Assembly (NCBI GenBank): GCA_903847945.1 | Contig: CAINEY010000025.1 | Span: forward strand, 1 to 61,624 | DNA from: an uncultured bacterium | GTDB lineage: Bacteria; Bacillota_I; Bacilli_A; Erysipelotrichales; Erysipelotrichaceae | DNA length: 61,624 nt | Direction: 5' to 3' | Part shown: piece after piece, positions 8,806-17,397 of the stretch | Layout of the letters: every line of letters starts with the position of its first letter | Numbering within the stretch: position 1 is the stretch's first letter | Made by a program: the position numbers and the translations under genes | Notes under the pieces: generated by a model | Databases searched by the model: none | What the model saw: only the letters and a program-made list of their open reading frames with translations | Told to the model about the DNA's origin: nothing

Positions 8806-9357
8806 CATGCGGACTTCATGAAGCCCGATGTGATCGATTTTTGAGAAGCCTAAGGATTGATAAAACGGTACCGATCCGTTGAACTGGAACTTGTCCGGAT
8901 TCGCTTCAAACTCGAAGGGAAAGGCTTCCACCACCCCTCCACCGTGTAAAGCGATGTCGCCCAGAACCGCCATCACCAAAGGACGAACCAAGTGCTGATG
9001 ACGTTGATGTTTGTCCACAAAGAGGCAGGAAATGCGCCAGAGTGGCTGATCCGGAAGGGCTTGGTCTTTGAGTGCCCGATTGCGTTTGTAGCGTTCAAAG
9101 AGCTCCCAAGTCCCATATTGGGCATACCCAATGGCTACTCCGTCCTTCACCATCAACATTCCTGTCCGTTGAAATCGCGATAAGACATCGTAATGGGCGG
9201 CTTTATGTCCGTTACGGTCGGTGTTGTCGAAACCGGAAGAGGATTGCAGATAATACGCACACCAACATCCCCCACGTACGCCGTGGTGTTTTTCAAAGAG
9301 GGCTTCAAACAAAGGCCAGGTTTGTGAGGTTAAGGGGGTAAAACTCAATCCTTCCAT
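8779..9357 (-). CDS. GNAT-like N-acetyltransferase
   Basis: 192 residues. The fold pattern fits GCN5-related acetyltransferases, which use acetyl-CoA: KDGVAIGYAQYGTWELF (strand 4), then LWRISCLFVDKHQRHQHLVRPLVMAVL, which matches the strand 4/helix 3 acetyl-CoA region although the usual Q/RxxGxG/A is degenerate (RHQHLV). The C-terminal part has NGSVPFYQSLGFSK, a standard GNAT ending. The substrate is unknown. The start overlaps the end of the upstream dehydrogenase gene by 13 bp, so it is probably translationally coupled as the last gene of a four-gene leftward operon. Confidence 0.85.
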   Translation of the reverse strand: MEGLSFTPLTSQTWPLFEALFEKHHGVRGGCWCAYYLQSSSGFDNTDRNGHKAAHYDVLSRFQRTGMLMVKDGVAIGYAQYGTWELFERYKRNRALKDQALPDQPLWRISCLFVDKHQRHQHLVRPLVMAVLGDIALHGGGVVEAFPFEFEANPDKFQFNGSVPFYQSLGFSKIDHIGLHEVRMQKIIGSSR

Positions 9358-10358
9358 CGGATGATGACTCCCTGCGTATGGGCCTTATCATTCATCAAGG
9401 CCTCATACGCTTCCCAGATATCCTTGGGTTGAATGCGACGGGAGATGAAACGTTCGATGTCCAAGGTTCCGTCCAGGAAGAGTTCACTCAACGTATTCAA
9501 ACCTTTATGAATGGATAAACGCGATCCCGGAGCTTCCTCATACGGAAATCCCCGATTGAGCGCTCCGATGACCTTTAAGAGTTTCATGTGGATGGCGTTA
9601 AGGGTTGGGGTAATGTCGGTCACATACGATTCCCGAGGCGATCCCAACAGAATGACTTGCCCGTGCTTAGCGGCACTGGCCACTGCATTGACAATAGCGG
9701 CACTCATCCCCGTCGCATCGACCACGATATCGGCTCCTCTCCCCTGCGTCAGTTCCAAAACAGCAGCCACTTGTGTCGCAGGAGCCCCATCAATCACGTT
9801 CACAAGGCCGCAATCTCGGGCGGTATTCGCCCGTGAAATCACCGGATCAAGTCCGATGACCTTGACCCCCATGCGTTTATACAACAGGGCCAACACCAAT
9901 CCTAAATTCCCTAACCCGTAGATCGCCACGGTATCCGTCAGTTTGACATCGGCTGTGAGGATCCCGTTCATGGCGATCCAGCCCATCATGAGAAAAGCGC
10001 CTTGCTCATCGCTTAAGCGCGGATCAAGCTTATACTGAACTCCACCGTCGCTTTTGGAAGGATCATACACTTGTAGACTCGCATGCGGGCCACTAAAGAG
10101 TACCCGATCCCCTACCTCGCACGTACTTACTGCGCTGCCTTTGGCTTTAACGATGCCCACACTGCAATATCCTGGACGTACCGGATAGGTGGCTCCGGCT
10201 TTGAGCCCGAAGGCTCGGGAAAGTTCCGTCCCTGGTGAAATCATCGAGACTGTGGTTTCGATCAGGCATTCATGGGGATGAAGCGTTGTGGCGTCAATGG
10301 TTTCTTCGATTAATCTGACCTGTCTTGGGGCGTCGATTTGGATGGCAATTCGGTTCAT
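9345..10358 (-). CDS. Medium-chain dehydrogenase/reductase (threonine dehydrogenase-like)
   Basis: 337 residues of the MDR superfamily, with a GroES-like N-terminal domain and a Rossmann NAD(P)-binding domain (VAIYGLGNLGLVLAL, with the GxGxxG motif, and LDPVISR after strand 2). The catalytic-zinc Cys of classical alcohol dehydrogenases is not visible in the early segment (SMISPGTELSRAF), and no structural four-Cys zinc loop is seen. It therefore belongs with the zinc-poor oxidoreductases of sugar or polyol metabolism rather than true ADHs. The ATG overlaps the GH3 stop by 4 bp (ATGA), indicating coupling. Linkage to a beta-glycosidase suggests a sugar-derived substrate; this is inference. Confidence 0.88.
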   Translation of the reverse strand: MNRIAIQIDAPRQVRLIEETIDATTLHPHECLIETTVSMISPGTELSRAFGLKAGATYPVRPGYCSVGIVKAKGSAVSTCEVGDRVLFSGPHASLQVYDPSKSDGGVQYKLDPRLSDEQGAFLMMGWIAMNGILTADVKLTDTVAIYGLGNLGLVLALLYKRMGVKVIGLDPVISRANTARDCGLVNVIDGAPATQVAAVLELTQGRGADIVVDATGMSAAIVNAVASAAKHGQVILLGSPRESYVTDITPTLNAIHMKLLKVIGALNRGFPYEEAPGSRLSIHKGLNTLSELFLDGTLDIERFISRRIQPKDIWEAYEALMNDKAHTQGVIIRWKD

Positions 10359-12742
10359 GGTTGTTTCCTTGGGTGGCCTATATTCATCAGTTTAATTAAT
10401 CCATTCACCATCGTGGGGGTGATCTTTCCACCGCCGAAGGTCACTAAGTTACGTAACGGCATCGCCAAGATCGAGGCTTCGATCATGGCTTGTTGGCGGG
10501 GATCACTGGATTTAACGGCTGAAGCGGCTTGTTTGCGCACTTGGCTCACCAAGAGCTTCCCAAAACCCGTCACTTCGATATCCGCCAAGCGGGAGTTTTG
10601 GGTGAACTGCCCAGGTCGATCCGGGGGTTCATGAGCAATGGACCGTCCCAACAGCGCTTCAAACGACGCTTCGTCAAAGACCGGCGGAAAGAGCGGGCGA
10701 TGGTAGATGTCCGGTACGCTCAGGTCGCTGATCGGCGATGTTACATCGCCCATCACCTTGACGGTTTCCTTCAAGCGCAGATCTCGACTGGAGGATCCCA
10801 ATTGGATCTCAAACTCCCCGCTTTCGATGAGCCAATCCTGGGCAATCGGATCATAATGGGCAAACGCCCGTTCATCCAAGGTGAACTGGACTTGTCCCGT
10901 TTCACCGGGTTTTAGCATGATCTTGGCGAATCCGTGCAGTTCATGGATCGGTTTGGCTACGGAGTGTTTCACATCGTGCACATAGAGCTGGACCACTTCC
11001 TGACCGCTTCGGGTGCCGGTATTGGTGATTTCTACAGAAACCACCAAGAGTTCCGGTTGCGTGAGGTCGTGCCGGCTTAAACGTAAGTGATGATAGGTAA
11101 AGGAGGTGTAAGAGAGCCCGTATCCAAAGGGGAAAAGCACGGGTGCATTCACCGTATCATAGTAGCGGTACCCTACATAGAGGCTTTCGCGGTAATCTAC
11201 CGCTTTGGGTCCCATCGGGAAACTGTCGTGAGCGGGCACATGCGTCAGATCCAGCGGGAAACTCTCAGCCAATCGTCCGCTGGGATTCTCTTCCCCAAAA
11301 AGGATTGACCACACGGCTTCCCCTCCGGCTTCTCCGCCCAGATAGGCTTCAACCACTGCATCCACCCGATCGATCCACGGCAAGACCACGGGTGATCCGT
11401 TACACAAGACCACCACGATTCGAGCTGACGTTTCCAAGAGCGCTTCAATCAGAGCATTGTGGGACTCTGGCAAATCCAGTCGGGTCCGATCGAACCCTTC
11501 GGATTCAAAGTCATCGGTCAGACCCACCACGACAACCGCCACCTCGACCTGTTTCGCCAAGGCTACCGCTTCATCCAACAGGTTCGGATCCGGCAGCGGC
11601 GATTCGATCCGATAGCCCGGTACAAACGGTACATCCAGTCCAAGGTGAGTCAAAGCTTGGGTCAACCTGACCAGGTGGAGCGGATTGATGAGGGAACTGC
11701 CGGCGCCTTGGTAACGGGGCGTTTGAGCCAGTTCACCAAATACTCCAAACCGTGTGGTCGGCGAGAAAGGAAGGACTGAACGTTGGTTCTTCAACAACAC
11801 CGTGCCTTCGATGGCAGCACGTCTAGCCAACTCATGATGAGCATCGGCATCAAAGGTGTAGTCACTCTTCTTGTTTTGATGACCCTTCTCAATTAAACGT
11901 AAGTTTCGGGTCACCGCTTCATCCAGCACGGAGACCGGTATGTGTCCCTTCTTGACGGCGTGAACGATCTGTTGGTCATGCAGGCCATAGGAACCCGGCA
12001 TTTGAAGATCGAGGCCGGCTTTTAAGCCCTCCACCCGATCATTGACCCCACCCCAATCCGAAACTACTACCCCATCAAAACCCCATTCCTGACGCAGGAT
12101 CTGGGTCAGTAAACGGTGGTGTTCACAGGCATAAGTTCCATTTACTTGATTGTAGGCGGCCATCACGGTCCAGGGTTTAGCGTGTTTGACCGCTCGTTCA
12201 AATCCCGCTAAGTAGAGTTCACGCAGCGCTCGTTCGTCGATGCGCGCATCCACCACCATGCGATCGCTTTCCTGATTGTTGGCGGCAAAGTGCTTCAGAC
12301 TCGCTCCAATCCCCATGGATTGGATTCCGTTGATCAAGGCAGCTGCCATCTCCCCGGTAATCAAGGGATCTTCTGAATAGTACTCAAAATTACGTCCGCA
12401 CAGGGGCGACCGTTTCAGATTGGCTCCGGGTCCCAAGATCACACTGACCCCTTGAGCCAAGGCTTCTTCCCCCATGGCCTTGCCTACGGCCTTCACCAAC
12501 TCCACGTTCCAGGTGGACGCCAAGGTGACGGCTGGCGGATAACACGTGGCCGGTTCACTGGCTTGGATGCCGAGCTGATCGCTGGAGGCGACTTGTTTGC
12601 GTAAACCATGGGGTCCGTCGGTCATCATGATCGATGGAATTGAAAGCCGATCAATGGCTTTGGTGGTCCAGAAGTCTTTCCCGGAACAGAGTCCGGCTTT
12701 CTCGTGTAGGGTCAGTTGAGGCAGTATCGTGGGAATCTCCAT
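10355..12742 (-). CDS. Glycoside hydrolase family 3 (beta-glucosidase-like)
   Basis: 795 residues, cytosolic (no signal peptide). The GH3 N-terminal barrel is clear: MTDGPHGLRKQ, GRNFEYYSEDPL, KHFAANNQESDR, and VVVSDWGGVNDRVEGLKAG with the nucleophile Asp in SDW. The GH3 C-domain follows (VVVVGLTDDFESEGFDRT, LCNGSPVVLPW, AYLGGEAGGEAV), then a fibronectin-like domain at about 560-650 (TNTGTRSGQEVVQLYV). The family usually removes terminal beta-glucose or related residues from oligosaccharides. The start is ATG 12742, because AAGGAG is 7 nt upstream and too close to the in-frame GTG at 12748. It is flanked by a phosphoesterase upstream and an overlapping dehydrogenase downstream. The exact sugar is not predictable. 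Confidence 0.93.
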   Translation of the reverse strand: MEIPTILPQLTLHEKAGLCSGKDFWTTKAIDRLSIPSIMMTDGPHGLRKQVASSDQLGIQASEPATCYPPAVTLASTWNVELVKAVGKAMGEEALAQGVSVILGPGANLKRSPLCGRNFEYYSEDPLITGEMAAALINGIQSMGIGASLKHFAANNQESDRMVVDARIDERALRELYLAGFERAVKHAKPWTVMAAYNQVNGTYACEHHRLLTQILRQEWGFDGVVVSDWGGVNDRVEGLKAGLDLQMPGSYGLHDQQIVHAVKKGHIPVSVLDEAVTRNLRLIEKGHQNKKSDYTFDADAHHELARRAAIEGTVLLKNQRSVLPFSPTTRFGVFGELAQTPRYQGAGSSLINPLHLVRLTQALTHLGLDVPFVPGYRIESPLPDPNLLDEAVALAKQVEVAVVVVGLTDDFESEGFDRTRLDLPESHNALIEALLETSARIVVVLCNGSPVVLPWIDRVDAVVEAYLGGEAGGEAVWSILFGEENPSGRLAESFPLDLTHVPAHDSFPMGPKAVDYRESLYVGYRYYDTVNAPVLFPFGYGLSYTSFTYHHLRLSRHDLTQPELLVVSVEITNTGTRSGQEVVQLYVHDVKHSVAKPIHELHGFAKIMLKPGETGQVQFTLDERAFAHYDPIAQDWLIESGEFEIQLGSSSRDLRLKETVKVMGDVTSPISDLSVPDIYHRPLFPPVFDEASFEALLGRSIAHEPPDRPGQFTQNSRLADIEVTGFGKLLVSQVRKQAASAVKSSDPRQQAMIEASILAMPLRNLVTFGGGKITPTMVNGLIKLMNIGHPRKQP

Positions 12743-12753
12743 AAACACGCTCC

Positions 12754-13668
12754 TTACTCGGGTGATCGACGAAAGTGTCGAACATCAAACGCACTGAGAT
12801 CTTCGGGACCCCGCAAGATCGACGGCATGACTTGGAGCACACCGTCATCGTTGGGGACGATCTTCCAAGCGACCAGTTGGATCTTGCCTTCGAAGATCTC
12901 CAGGCCAGTGATCATGGTCGGGTAGATGCAACACCCGGTATTGAAGTACGGGCATTCATTGGGTTTGGGGAATTTATAGCGGTGTGTATGACCGCAAATC
13001 AGCATCATTCGCATCTCGTGGATCCACTTGACGTAGTTGCGTTCCACTTTATGGCGCTTATGAACGTTGTTGGCGGGAGAAGCCGGATTACGAAATCCAA
13101 ACGCATGAACATAGCGCCAGAAATACTTGAGGGCCAGCATCGAGAACCACCAGTTCTGATCGTTGGGCAAATCTCCTTGATGCCCATGCACGACTAAGAT
13201 CTCTTGCCCGGTCGCTTTGACGTTTAATACGAGGGCTTCAATGGGATCCAAGTCATCCAAAAAGGCATAATCCGTTTCGGTAAACCGGCTGTGATAGACA
13301 TGCAGGTTCTTCTTCACGTAGTCGTCATCTTCAAAATAGTTATTGTGGTTGCCGATCATCATGATGAGCCGGTTCGCATCGTGAAACTTCTTGATCTGGG
13401 TAAAGGTCTCGAAGTGGGCATTCTTGATGGTCGCGTAATGCGGGTGTTCCCACAGTTCATCCCCATCCCCCACTTCGATGTAGGTGTAGCCTTCGTTGTA
13501 GTAATGGCTGAGCGCATGATTAAAAATGTTTTGATTCTTCGTAAAGTCGTCGGACAAACTGCCGTTACCTCGGTGACAATCGCTGAAGAAGATCAGCTTG
13601 CTGGTCTCATCGATTTCCATCCGTTGAGCGTGGCGGTAAGCCTCGGTCAAGCGCCGTTGGGTTCGCAT
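12754..13668 (-). CDS. Calcineurin-like metallophosphoesterase
   Basis: 304 residues, soluble. The dinuclear-metal motifs are in order: FSDCHRG (DxH), GDGDELWE (GDxxE/D), GNHNN (GNHx), VHGHQGD and CGHTHR (GHxH). The layout resembles LpxH-type and related Mn-dependent phosphoesterases, but LPS synthesis is not expected here, so the substrate is open. The ribosome binding site CAAGGAGG, 6 nt before ATG, is near perfect. A TATAAT lies at 13688-13693 on the reverse strand. It leads the leftward operon with GH3, MDR and GNAT. Confidence 0.9.
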   Translation of the reverse strand: MRTQRRLTEAYRHAQRMEIDETSKLIFFSDCHRGNGSLSDDFTKNQNIFNHALSHYYNEGYTYIEVGDGDELWEHPHYATIKNAHFETFTQIKKFHDANRLIMMIGNHNNYFEDDDYVKKNLHVYHSRFTETDYAFLDDLDPIEALVLNVKATGQEILVVHGHQGDLPNDQNWWFSMLALKYFWRYVHAFGFRNPASPANNVHKRHKVERNYVKWIHEMRMMLICGHTHRYKFPKPNECPYFNTGCCIYPTMITGLEIFEGKIQLVAWKIVPNDDGVLQVMPSILRGPEDLSAFDVRHFRRSPE

Positions 13669-13730
13669 GATGACCTCCTTGTAGTCTTATTATACCCCTG
13701 ACGCCTTGGATGTGTCGTGGCTTTCCCAAT

Positions 13731-13757
13731 AAAAAACACAGACCGTGGTCTGTGTTG
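13731..13757 (-). terminator. Terminator of the PadR/HAAS operon
   Basis: On the minus strand, AACACAGACC and GGTCTGTGTT form a stem followed by a T-run. It starts shortly after the stop at 13768. Confidence 0.85.
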
Positions 13758-13767
13758 AGTCATGGAT

Positions 13768-14817
13768 TTAGGCGTGCTGACGAATCTTGAAATCCGCACT
13801 GACGCTCTTGAGATTGATGCGAACGGCTCCGCCTTTGAGCGTGATGGAATCTTTGTGGCGATCGGCTTGGAAGGTTCCTTCCGGACTGCGCACCACCAGA
13901 TCCCCCGAAACGCTCTTCATGACGGCACTGAGGCCTTCATCCGCCCGGTCGACATCGATGTCGAAGTCACCGGCCACCGAATGGATCGTGATCTGATCGG
14001 CACCGGTCACCTCCAAGCGTCCATCGCCGGAAGCGGTACTGACGAAGATGTTGGGACAACGGCCTTCAAACTCCAGATCGCCGCTGGCACCGCGCAATTG
14101 GATTTCCTGCGCTTCGTGGAGCTTGGCGTAGACATCGCCGCTGGCCACCGAGATGAACAGGTCTCCTCGGCAGCGTTCCAGATGGAAATCACCGGAAGCC
14201 GTGTTCGCTTCAATGCGTTGGGCGATGACGCGATGGGCGTGCACATCCCCGGAAGCGCTCTTGACGTTGAGCAGTTGAAGGGTCACATCGGCGACATGCA
14301 CTTCCCCGCTGGCGCTTTCAATGCGGTACTGTTGAACGGTGGACGCCACCGCCAATTCGATAGTCAAATCGGAAGCGGAACTCAGGAAGAAACGCTTGAT
14401 CGGTTCCACCTTGATCATCAAGGTTTGACCGCGTTGAGTAACGTCCGTGGAGTAAGCGAGTTTATCGACGAGCTTTCCGTCATTCTTGAAGGTGACATAC
14501 GTCAACTCATCCGACGACGGGGAAATGACGATATCCGCGTGCAGACTGTCGACTTCGATGGCGGTGATCCCGGCATAGCCTTGACCGGCGACGGCTTCGA
14601 TCTTGGGTTGAGCCACGATCTTCTTGGGCGGAAGATCCAAAGCAGCGACGAGTTCATCGATGGGTCCTAAGGACGCGATGATGTCCTCATCGGTGCGTCC
14701 GTTGGCTTTTCCGATCGAGAAGTGTTCTTCGAAATCGCGGATCAGTTCATCCCGAGCTGCTTCATCAGCGGAGTTGAGCGCAAGGCTTAACGCCTCGAGG
14801 TATTCTTTTTTGGTCAT
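13768..14817 (-). CDS. HAAS-DUF4097 protein (predicted surface or adhesin-like beta-helix)
   Basis: 349 residues. The first about 65 match the HAAS (DUF1700-type) helical signalling domain (TKKEYLEALSLAL, EHFSIGKANGRTDEDII, LGPIDELVAAL). The remainder is a DUF4097-type right-handed repeat structure with recurring SASGDVH, TASGDFH, VASGDVY, GASGDLE and TASGDGR turns about every 20 residues. There is no signal peptide or membrane helix. Proteins with this architecture commonly occur beside PadR regulators and are proposed to act with envelope stress or transport responses. It is the third gene of a PadR / 61-aa protein / HAAS operon. Molecular role unknown. Confidence 0.85.
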   Translation of the reverse strand: MTKKEYLEALSLALNSADEAARDELIRDFEEHFSIGKANGRTDEDIIASLGPIDELVAALDLPPKKIVAQPKIEAVAGQGYAGITAIEVDSLHADIVISPSSDELTYVTFKNDGKLVDKLAYSTDVTQRGQTLMIKVEPIKRFFLSSASDLTIELAVASTVQQYRIESASGEVHVADVTLQLLNVKSASGDVHAHRVIAQRIEANTASGDFHLERCRGDLFISVASGDVYAKLHEAQEIQLRGASGDLEFEGRCPNIFVSTASGDGRLEVTGADQITIHSVAGDFDIDVDRADEGLSAVMKSVSGDLVVRSPEGTFQADRHKDSITLKGGAVRINLKSVSADFKIRQHA

Positions 14818-14826
14818 GGGGTTCTC

Positions 14827-15012
14827 CTAACGCAGGTAGACTTCATAATGGCTGATCGCACTGGCCGGATTCTCTTCGTCCTCGTGATGGGATTGGGTGT
14901 GGTAGAAGAGTTCTTCATCGGTTTCTGCCGGGTGTTCATTCCGGTAAACGCCGAAACCGCGATCATCGTAGGGCTTCAGAATGAGCCCAAAGAGTTGATT
15001 CAGCTGTTTCAT
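14827..15012 (-). CDS. Conserved 61-aa protein of unknown function (paralogue B)
   Basis: A 61-residue soluble protein with KPYDD, YRNEHPAE, ELFYHTQS and AISHYEVYLR, aligning without gaps to the protein at 7472-7657 (about half of residues identical). The ATG at 15012 has AAAGGA 6 nt upstream; the longer frame to 15066 has no better ribosome binding site and overlaps padR. It lies between padR and the HAAS gene with short gaps, so it is clearly cotranscribed. No known family is recognised. Confidence 0.8.
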   Translation of the reverse strand: MKQLNQLFGLILKPYDDRGFGVYRNEHPAETDEELFYHTQSHHEDEENPASAISHYEVYLR

Positions 15013-15023
15013 GGGTTTCCTTT

Positions 15024-15329
15024 CTAGCGGATCAGCCGATTCACCTGGTCGATGAACGTGATCCATTCGTCTTTGAGGGACTGGGTATAGGCCAGCCCTT
15101 TGGGGGTTAAACGGTAATACTTGCGGGCCGGACCCCCTGGTGTTTCCACCAGATAGGTTTCAAAGTACCCTTCCTCGTTGAGTCGTCGCAACAGCAGATA
15201 CAAGGTACCGGTGGCGACCGTCATCTCTTGCGAGATCGTTTCAGTCAGTTCGTACCCGTACTTGTCACCTTTGGCGAGTTGAGCCAAGACACACAGATCC
15301 AGGACCCCTTTCTTAAATTGAGCATTCAT
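15024..15329 (-). CDS. PadR-family transcriptional regulator (copy 1)
   Basis: 101 residues, a compact PadR winged-helix repressor: KKGVLDLCVLAQLAKGDKYGYEL, then GTLYLLLRRLNEEGYFETYL as recognition helix and wing, ARKYYRLTPKGL and a C-terminal dimer helix. A GGAGG is 7 nt before the start. It is first in an operon with the 61-aa and HAAS proteins. An ATACAGTAT site overlaps its likely -10 box, consistent with autorepression. The inducing signal is unknown. Confidence 0.93.
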   Translation of the reverse strand: MNAQFKKGVLDLCVLAQLAKGDKYGYELTETISQEMTVATGTLYLLLRRLNEEGYFETYLVETPGGPARKYYRLTPKGLAYTQSLKDEWITFIDQVNRLIR

Positions 15330-15349
15330 TGGGTTTCCTCCTGTCGAGA

Positions 15350-15380
15350 ATACTGTATCACTATCTATGTTGTTTTACAA
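15350..15380 (-). promoter_or_regulatory. Promoter and putative operator of PadR operon 1
   Basis: On the minus strand TTGTAA (15375-15380), a 17-bp spacer and TACAGT (15352-15357) form a promoter. ATACAGTAT (15350-15358) covers the -10. Its reverse complement recurs upstream at 15414-15422. The same 9-mer lies at the -10 of the second PadR operon at 59207-59215. Confidence 0.6.
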
Positions 15381-15437
15381 TATACTATTTAAAAAATTAT
15401 ACTTAGCGATAAAATACAGTATCCTTTAGGGTACTCA

Positions 15438-15463
15438 AGAAAAAACCCGGTTTCCCGGGTTTA
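15438..15463 (-). terminator. Terminator of the PepSY gene
   Basis: Minus strand AAACCCGG-GAAA-CCGGGTTT followed by TTTT. It spans the stop codon at 15461-15463. Confidence 0.88.
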
Positions 15464-15991
15464 GTCATCGTCACCTTCATTTTCGTCGTCATCATGGCTT
15501 TGATCGACATCGCGATCATCGTCGGAGTCGTCACTGTCGTCATAACGATCATCATCGTCATCATCGGCTTCTTTTTCGACTTTAAGAATGGTGCCGTCTG
15601 CGGCGATCTTGTATTCGAATTCGAGTCCGTCAGCTTTGAACTCCACTTCCGTCACGGTCACACCGTGTTCGGTTTCGACTTCGGTTTCCACACCGGTGAC
15701 TTCACTCAGCGCGTATCCGGCATCCGCCAAGGCGATCGCCAAGGGATCGGAAGGACTGGTAGGCGTCGGAGTCGGAGTCGGCGTAGGCGTCGGAGTCGGC
15801 GTTGGAGTCGGCATTGGAGTCGGGGTCGGAGTCGGCGTCGGAGTCGGGGTGGGCGTCGGGGTCGTCCCGGTACTGCCGGCGGTGGTATCGGATCCCGCGG
15901 TTACAGCCAAGATCTGAAGCGATCCCAGGATGAATCCGGGAGTAGCGACACCCAGAATAATGAGCGATTTGATTAAACTGATGCGTTTCAT
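15461..15991 (-). CDS. Secreted or membrane-anchored PepSY-domain protein with PT-repeat linker and acidic tail
   Basis: 176 residues. A hydrophobic N-terminal segment (about 5-28) acts as signal peptide or anchor. It is followed by about 35 residues of alternating Pro-Thr, then a PepSY-like fold (IALADAGYALSEVTGV, VTEVEFKADGLEFEYKI, GTILKVEKE), and an Asp/Glu-rich tail of about 35 residues. PepSY domains typically act outside the membrane as inhibitory or calcium-affected modules; the acidic tail could bind cations. The ATG at 15991 has AAAGGAG; the upstream extension lacks one. It follows the two-component genes and has its own response-regulator-type promoter, so it is probably a target of that system. 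Confidence 0.85.
   Translation of the reverse strand: MKRISLIKSLIILGVATPGFILGSLQILAVTAGSDTTAGSTGTTPTPTPTPTPTPTPTPMPTPTPTPTPTPTPTPTPTSPSDPLAIALADAGYALSEVTGVETEVETEHGVTVTEVEFKADGLEFEYKIAADGTILKVEKEADDDDDDRYDDSDDSDDDRDVDQSHDDDENEGDDD
15761..15865. repeat. Hexanucleotide microsatellite encoding the Pro-Thr linker
   Basis: Imperfect tandem repeats of GGAGTC/GGCGTC-type hexamers (plus strand) run for about 105 bp and encode the PTPTP stretch. Being in frame and in multiples of 6, slippage would change linker length without a frameshift. Confidence 0.9.
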
Positions 15992-16021
15992 GCTTGAGCT
16001 CCTTTCGTAGCTTATGAAGCC

Positions 16022-16054
16022 AGTATACGGAGTCAAGATTAAAACCACATTAAA
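16022..16054 (-). promoter_or_regulatory. Response-regulator box and -10 of the PepSY gene
   Basis: On the minus strand TTTAAT-N5-TTTAAT (16038-16054, an 11-bp direct repeat) is followed after exactly 10 bp by TATACT (16022-16027). This geometry is typical of OmpR/PhoB-type activators that replace a -35 box. The same arrangement stands before the response regulator gene. Confidence 0.75.
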
Positions 16055-16059
16055 GATGA

Positions 16060-17397
16060 CTATTTTTTAAAATGAAGCGTAAATCGGCTGCCCAAGCCCG
16101 GCGTACTCTCCACCTGGATCGTGCCATCATGAAGTTGGACGATGCGTTGAGTGAGGGCTAATCCTAATCCCTGGCTTCCGGAACCGGAGGTTCTGGAGGA
16201 TTCGGCTTGGAAGAAACGGTCAAACACGCGCTCACGGACACGCTCATCCATTCCGATCCCGTGATCGGTGACGGACACGATAATGGTTGAGGCCTCTTTC
16301 GTCAAGGAGACCTCGACGACTTGATCGGAAGGACTAAACTTCAGGGCATTTTGTATAAGGTTATCCAAGGCTTGACCCAATAAGTGCGGATCTCCATTCA
16401 GAGTCGGATGTCCTGTCGCGGTGTAGCGGATACGACCGTTATTTTGATCATCCCACCCGTAATCCTGAAGGTGATTTTGAATTAACGCATCCAAATCGAT
16501 GGGTTGAAGCGCTTCTAGGGGTCCGGTTTGATCCAAACGGGACAAAGCCAATAGTTTCTTGATCAGATCGCTCATGCGTTGGGCTTGGCGTTCGACCACA
16601 TCCAGCGCTAGGCGTTGTTCTTCAGTGTCTTCAGGATGGGCTTTCGCCAACTCGACTTGGGAAAGGATCACGGTCGTGGGAGTGCGCAATTCATGCGAAG
16701 CGTCCGCCGTAAAACGCCGTTCACGCTCAAAGGCGGCTTGAAGCCGATCCATCATGCGGTCAAAAGACGAGGCTAAACGACCCACTTCATCCCGACGTTG
16801 GGTCAATCCGGTTCGTAACGACAAGTCTCCGGAATTGGCGACGGTATCGGCGGCCTGCACTAACCGTTCCATTGGTTTTAAGGCTCGATAGGCCACCAGA
16901 AAGCCAACCAAGGAGGCAATCACCACCAAGAACGGTAAGGCAAACAGCGCCAATCGAAATAAGGTCGAAGCAACAGAGATTGAGGATTGAGCTTGAAGCA
17001 CGGCGCGAACGACTACCGTTCGATTATCTTCGCCGACCAGTTGCTGATCAATCACGTAAAACGTAATTTCGCCTTCAACCACTTCATATTCGGAATCCGT
17101 TCGAAGCGCGGTTTGGGGAAACTCGGGAGCCAAGGATCCTGTGATCAACGTACCGCTGAGACTATAGATACTGAAATAGACGTTGTTGCGGATGGAGGAT
17201 CCTTCGATTTCGACTTTCTCATCTTCGATCTCCACATCCCCGACGAACGCACTCAGTTGCGAGCGAAGCAAATTCCGATCATCCGACGCGACTAAGGATC
17301 CTGAGAAGGCGGACATAATGCCCAAGGTCACCGCAATCACCAGAATCATCAGCGCGGTGTACCACAAGGTCAGCTTGAGTTTCAACGAGTGTTTCAT
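16060..17397 (-). CDS. Two-component sensor histidine kinase
   Basis: 445 residues. TM1 at about 10-30, an extracytoplasmic sensor of about 120 residues, TM2 at about 150-172, HAMP linker to about 225, then HisKA with the phosphoacceptor His in DASHELRTPTTVI. The HATPase_c domain has LDNLIQNALKF (N box), VTDHGIGMDE (G1), FDRFFQAESSRTSGSGSQGLGLAL (F and G2). The ATG overlaps the response-regulator stop by 4 bp, so the pair is coupled. The ligand is unknown; the downstream PepSY protein may be part of the sensing or output. Confidence 0.95.
   Translation of the reverse strand: MKHSLKLKLTLWYTALMILVIAVTLGIMSAFSGSLVASDDRNLLRSQLSAFVGDVEIEDEKVEIEGSSIRNNVYFSIYSLSGTLITGSLAPEFPQTALRTDSEYEVVEGEITFYVIDQQLVGEDNRTVVVRAVLQAQSSISVASTLFRLALFALPFLVVIASLVGFLVAYRALKPMERLVQAADTVANSGDLSLRTGLTQRRDEVGRLASSFDRMMDRLQAAFERERRFTADASHELRTPTTVILSQVELAKAHPEDTEEQRLALDVVERQAQRMSDLIKKLLALSRLDQTGPLEALQPIDLDALIQNHLQDYGWDDQNNGRIRYTATGHPTLNGDPHLLGQALDNLIQNALKFSPSDQVVEVSLTKEASTIIVSVTDHGIGMDERVRERVFDRFFQAESSRTSGSGSQGLGLALTQRIVQLHDGTIQVESTPGLGSRFTLHFKK

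Noticed and set aside
13762-14670. 302-codon frame antisense to the HAAS-DUF4097 gene
   Set aside because: Arises from the repetitive codon pattern of the real gene; no start signal.
15761-15865. Regular repeats considered as a CRISPR array
   Set aside because: Six-base tandem units without spacers; coding.
15588-15917. Gly-Val repeat frame opposite the PepSY gene
   Set aside because: Only the complement of the Pro-Thr hexanucleotide repeats.
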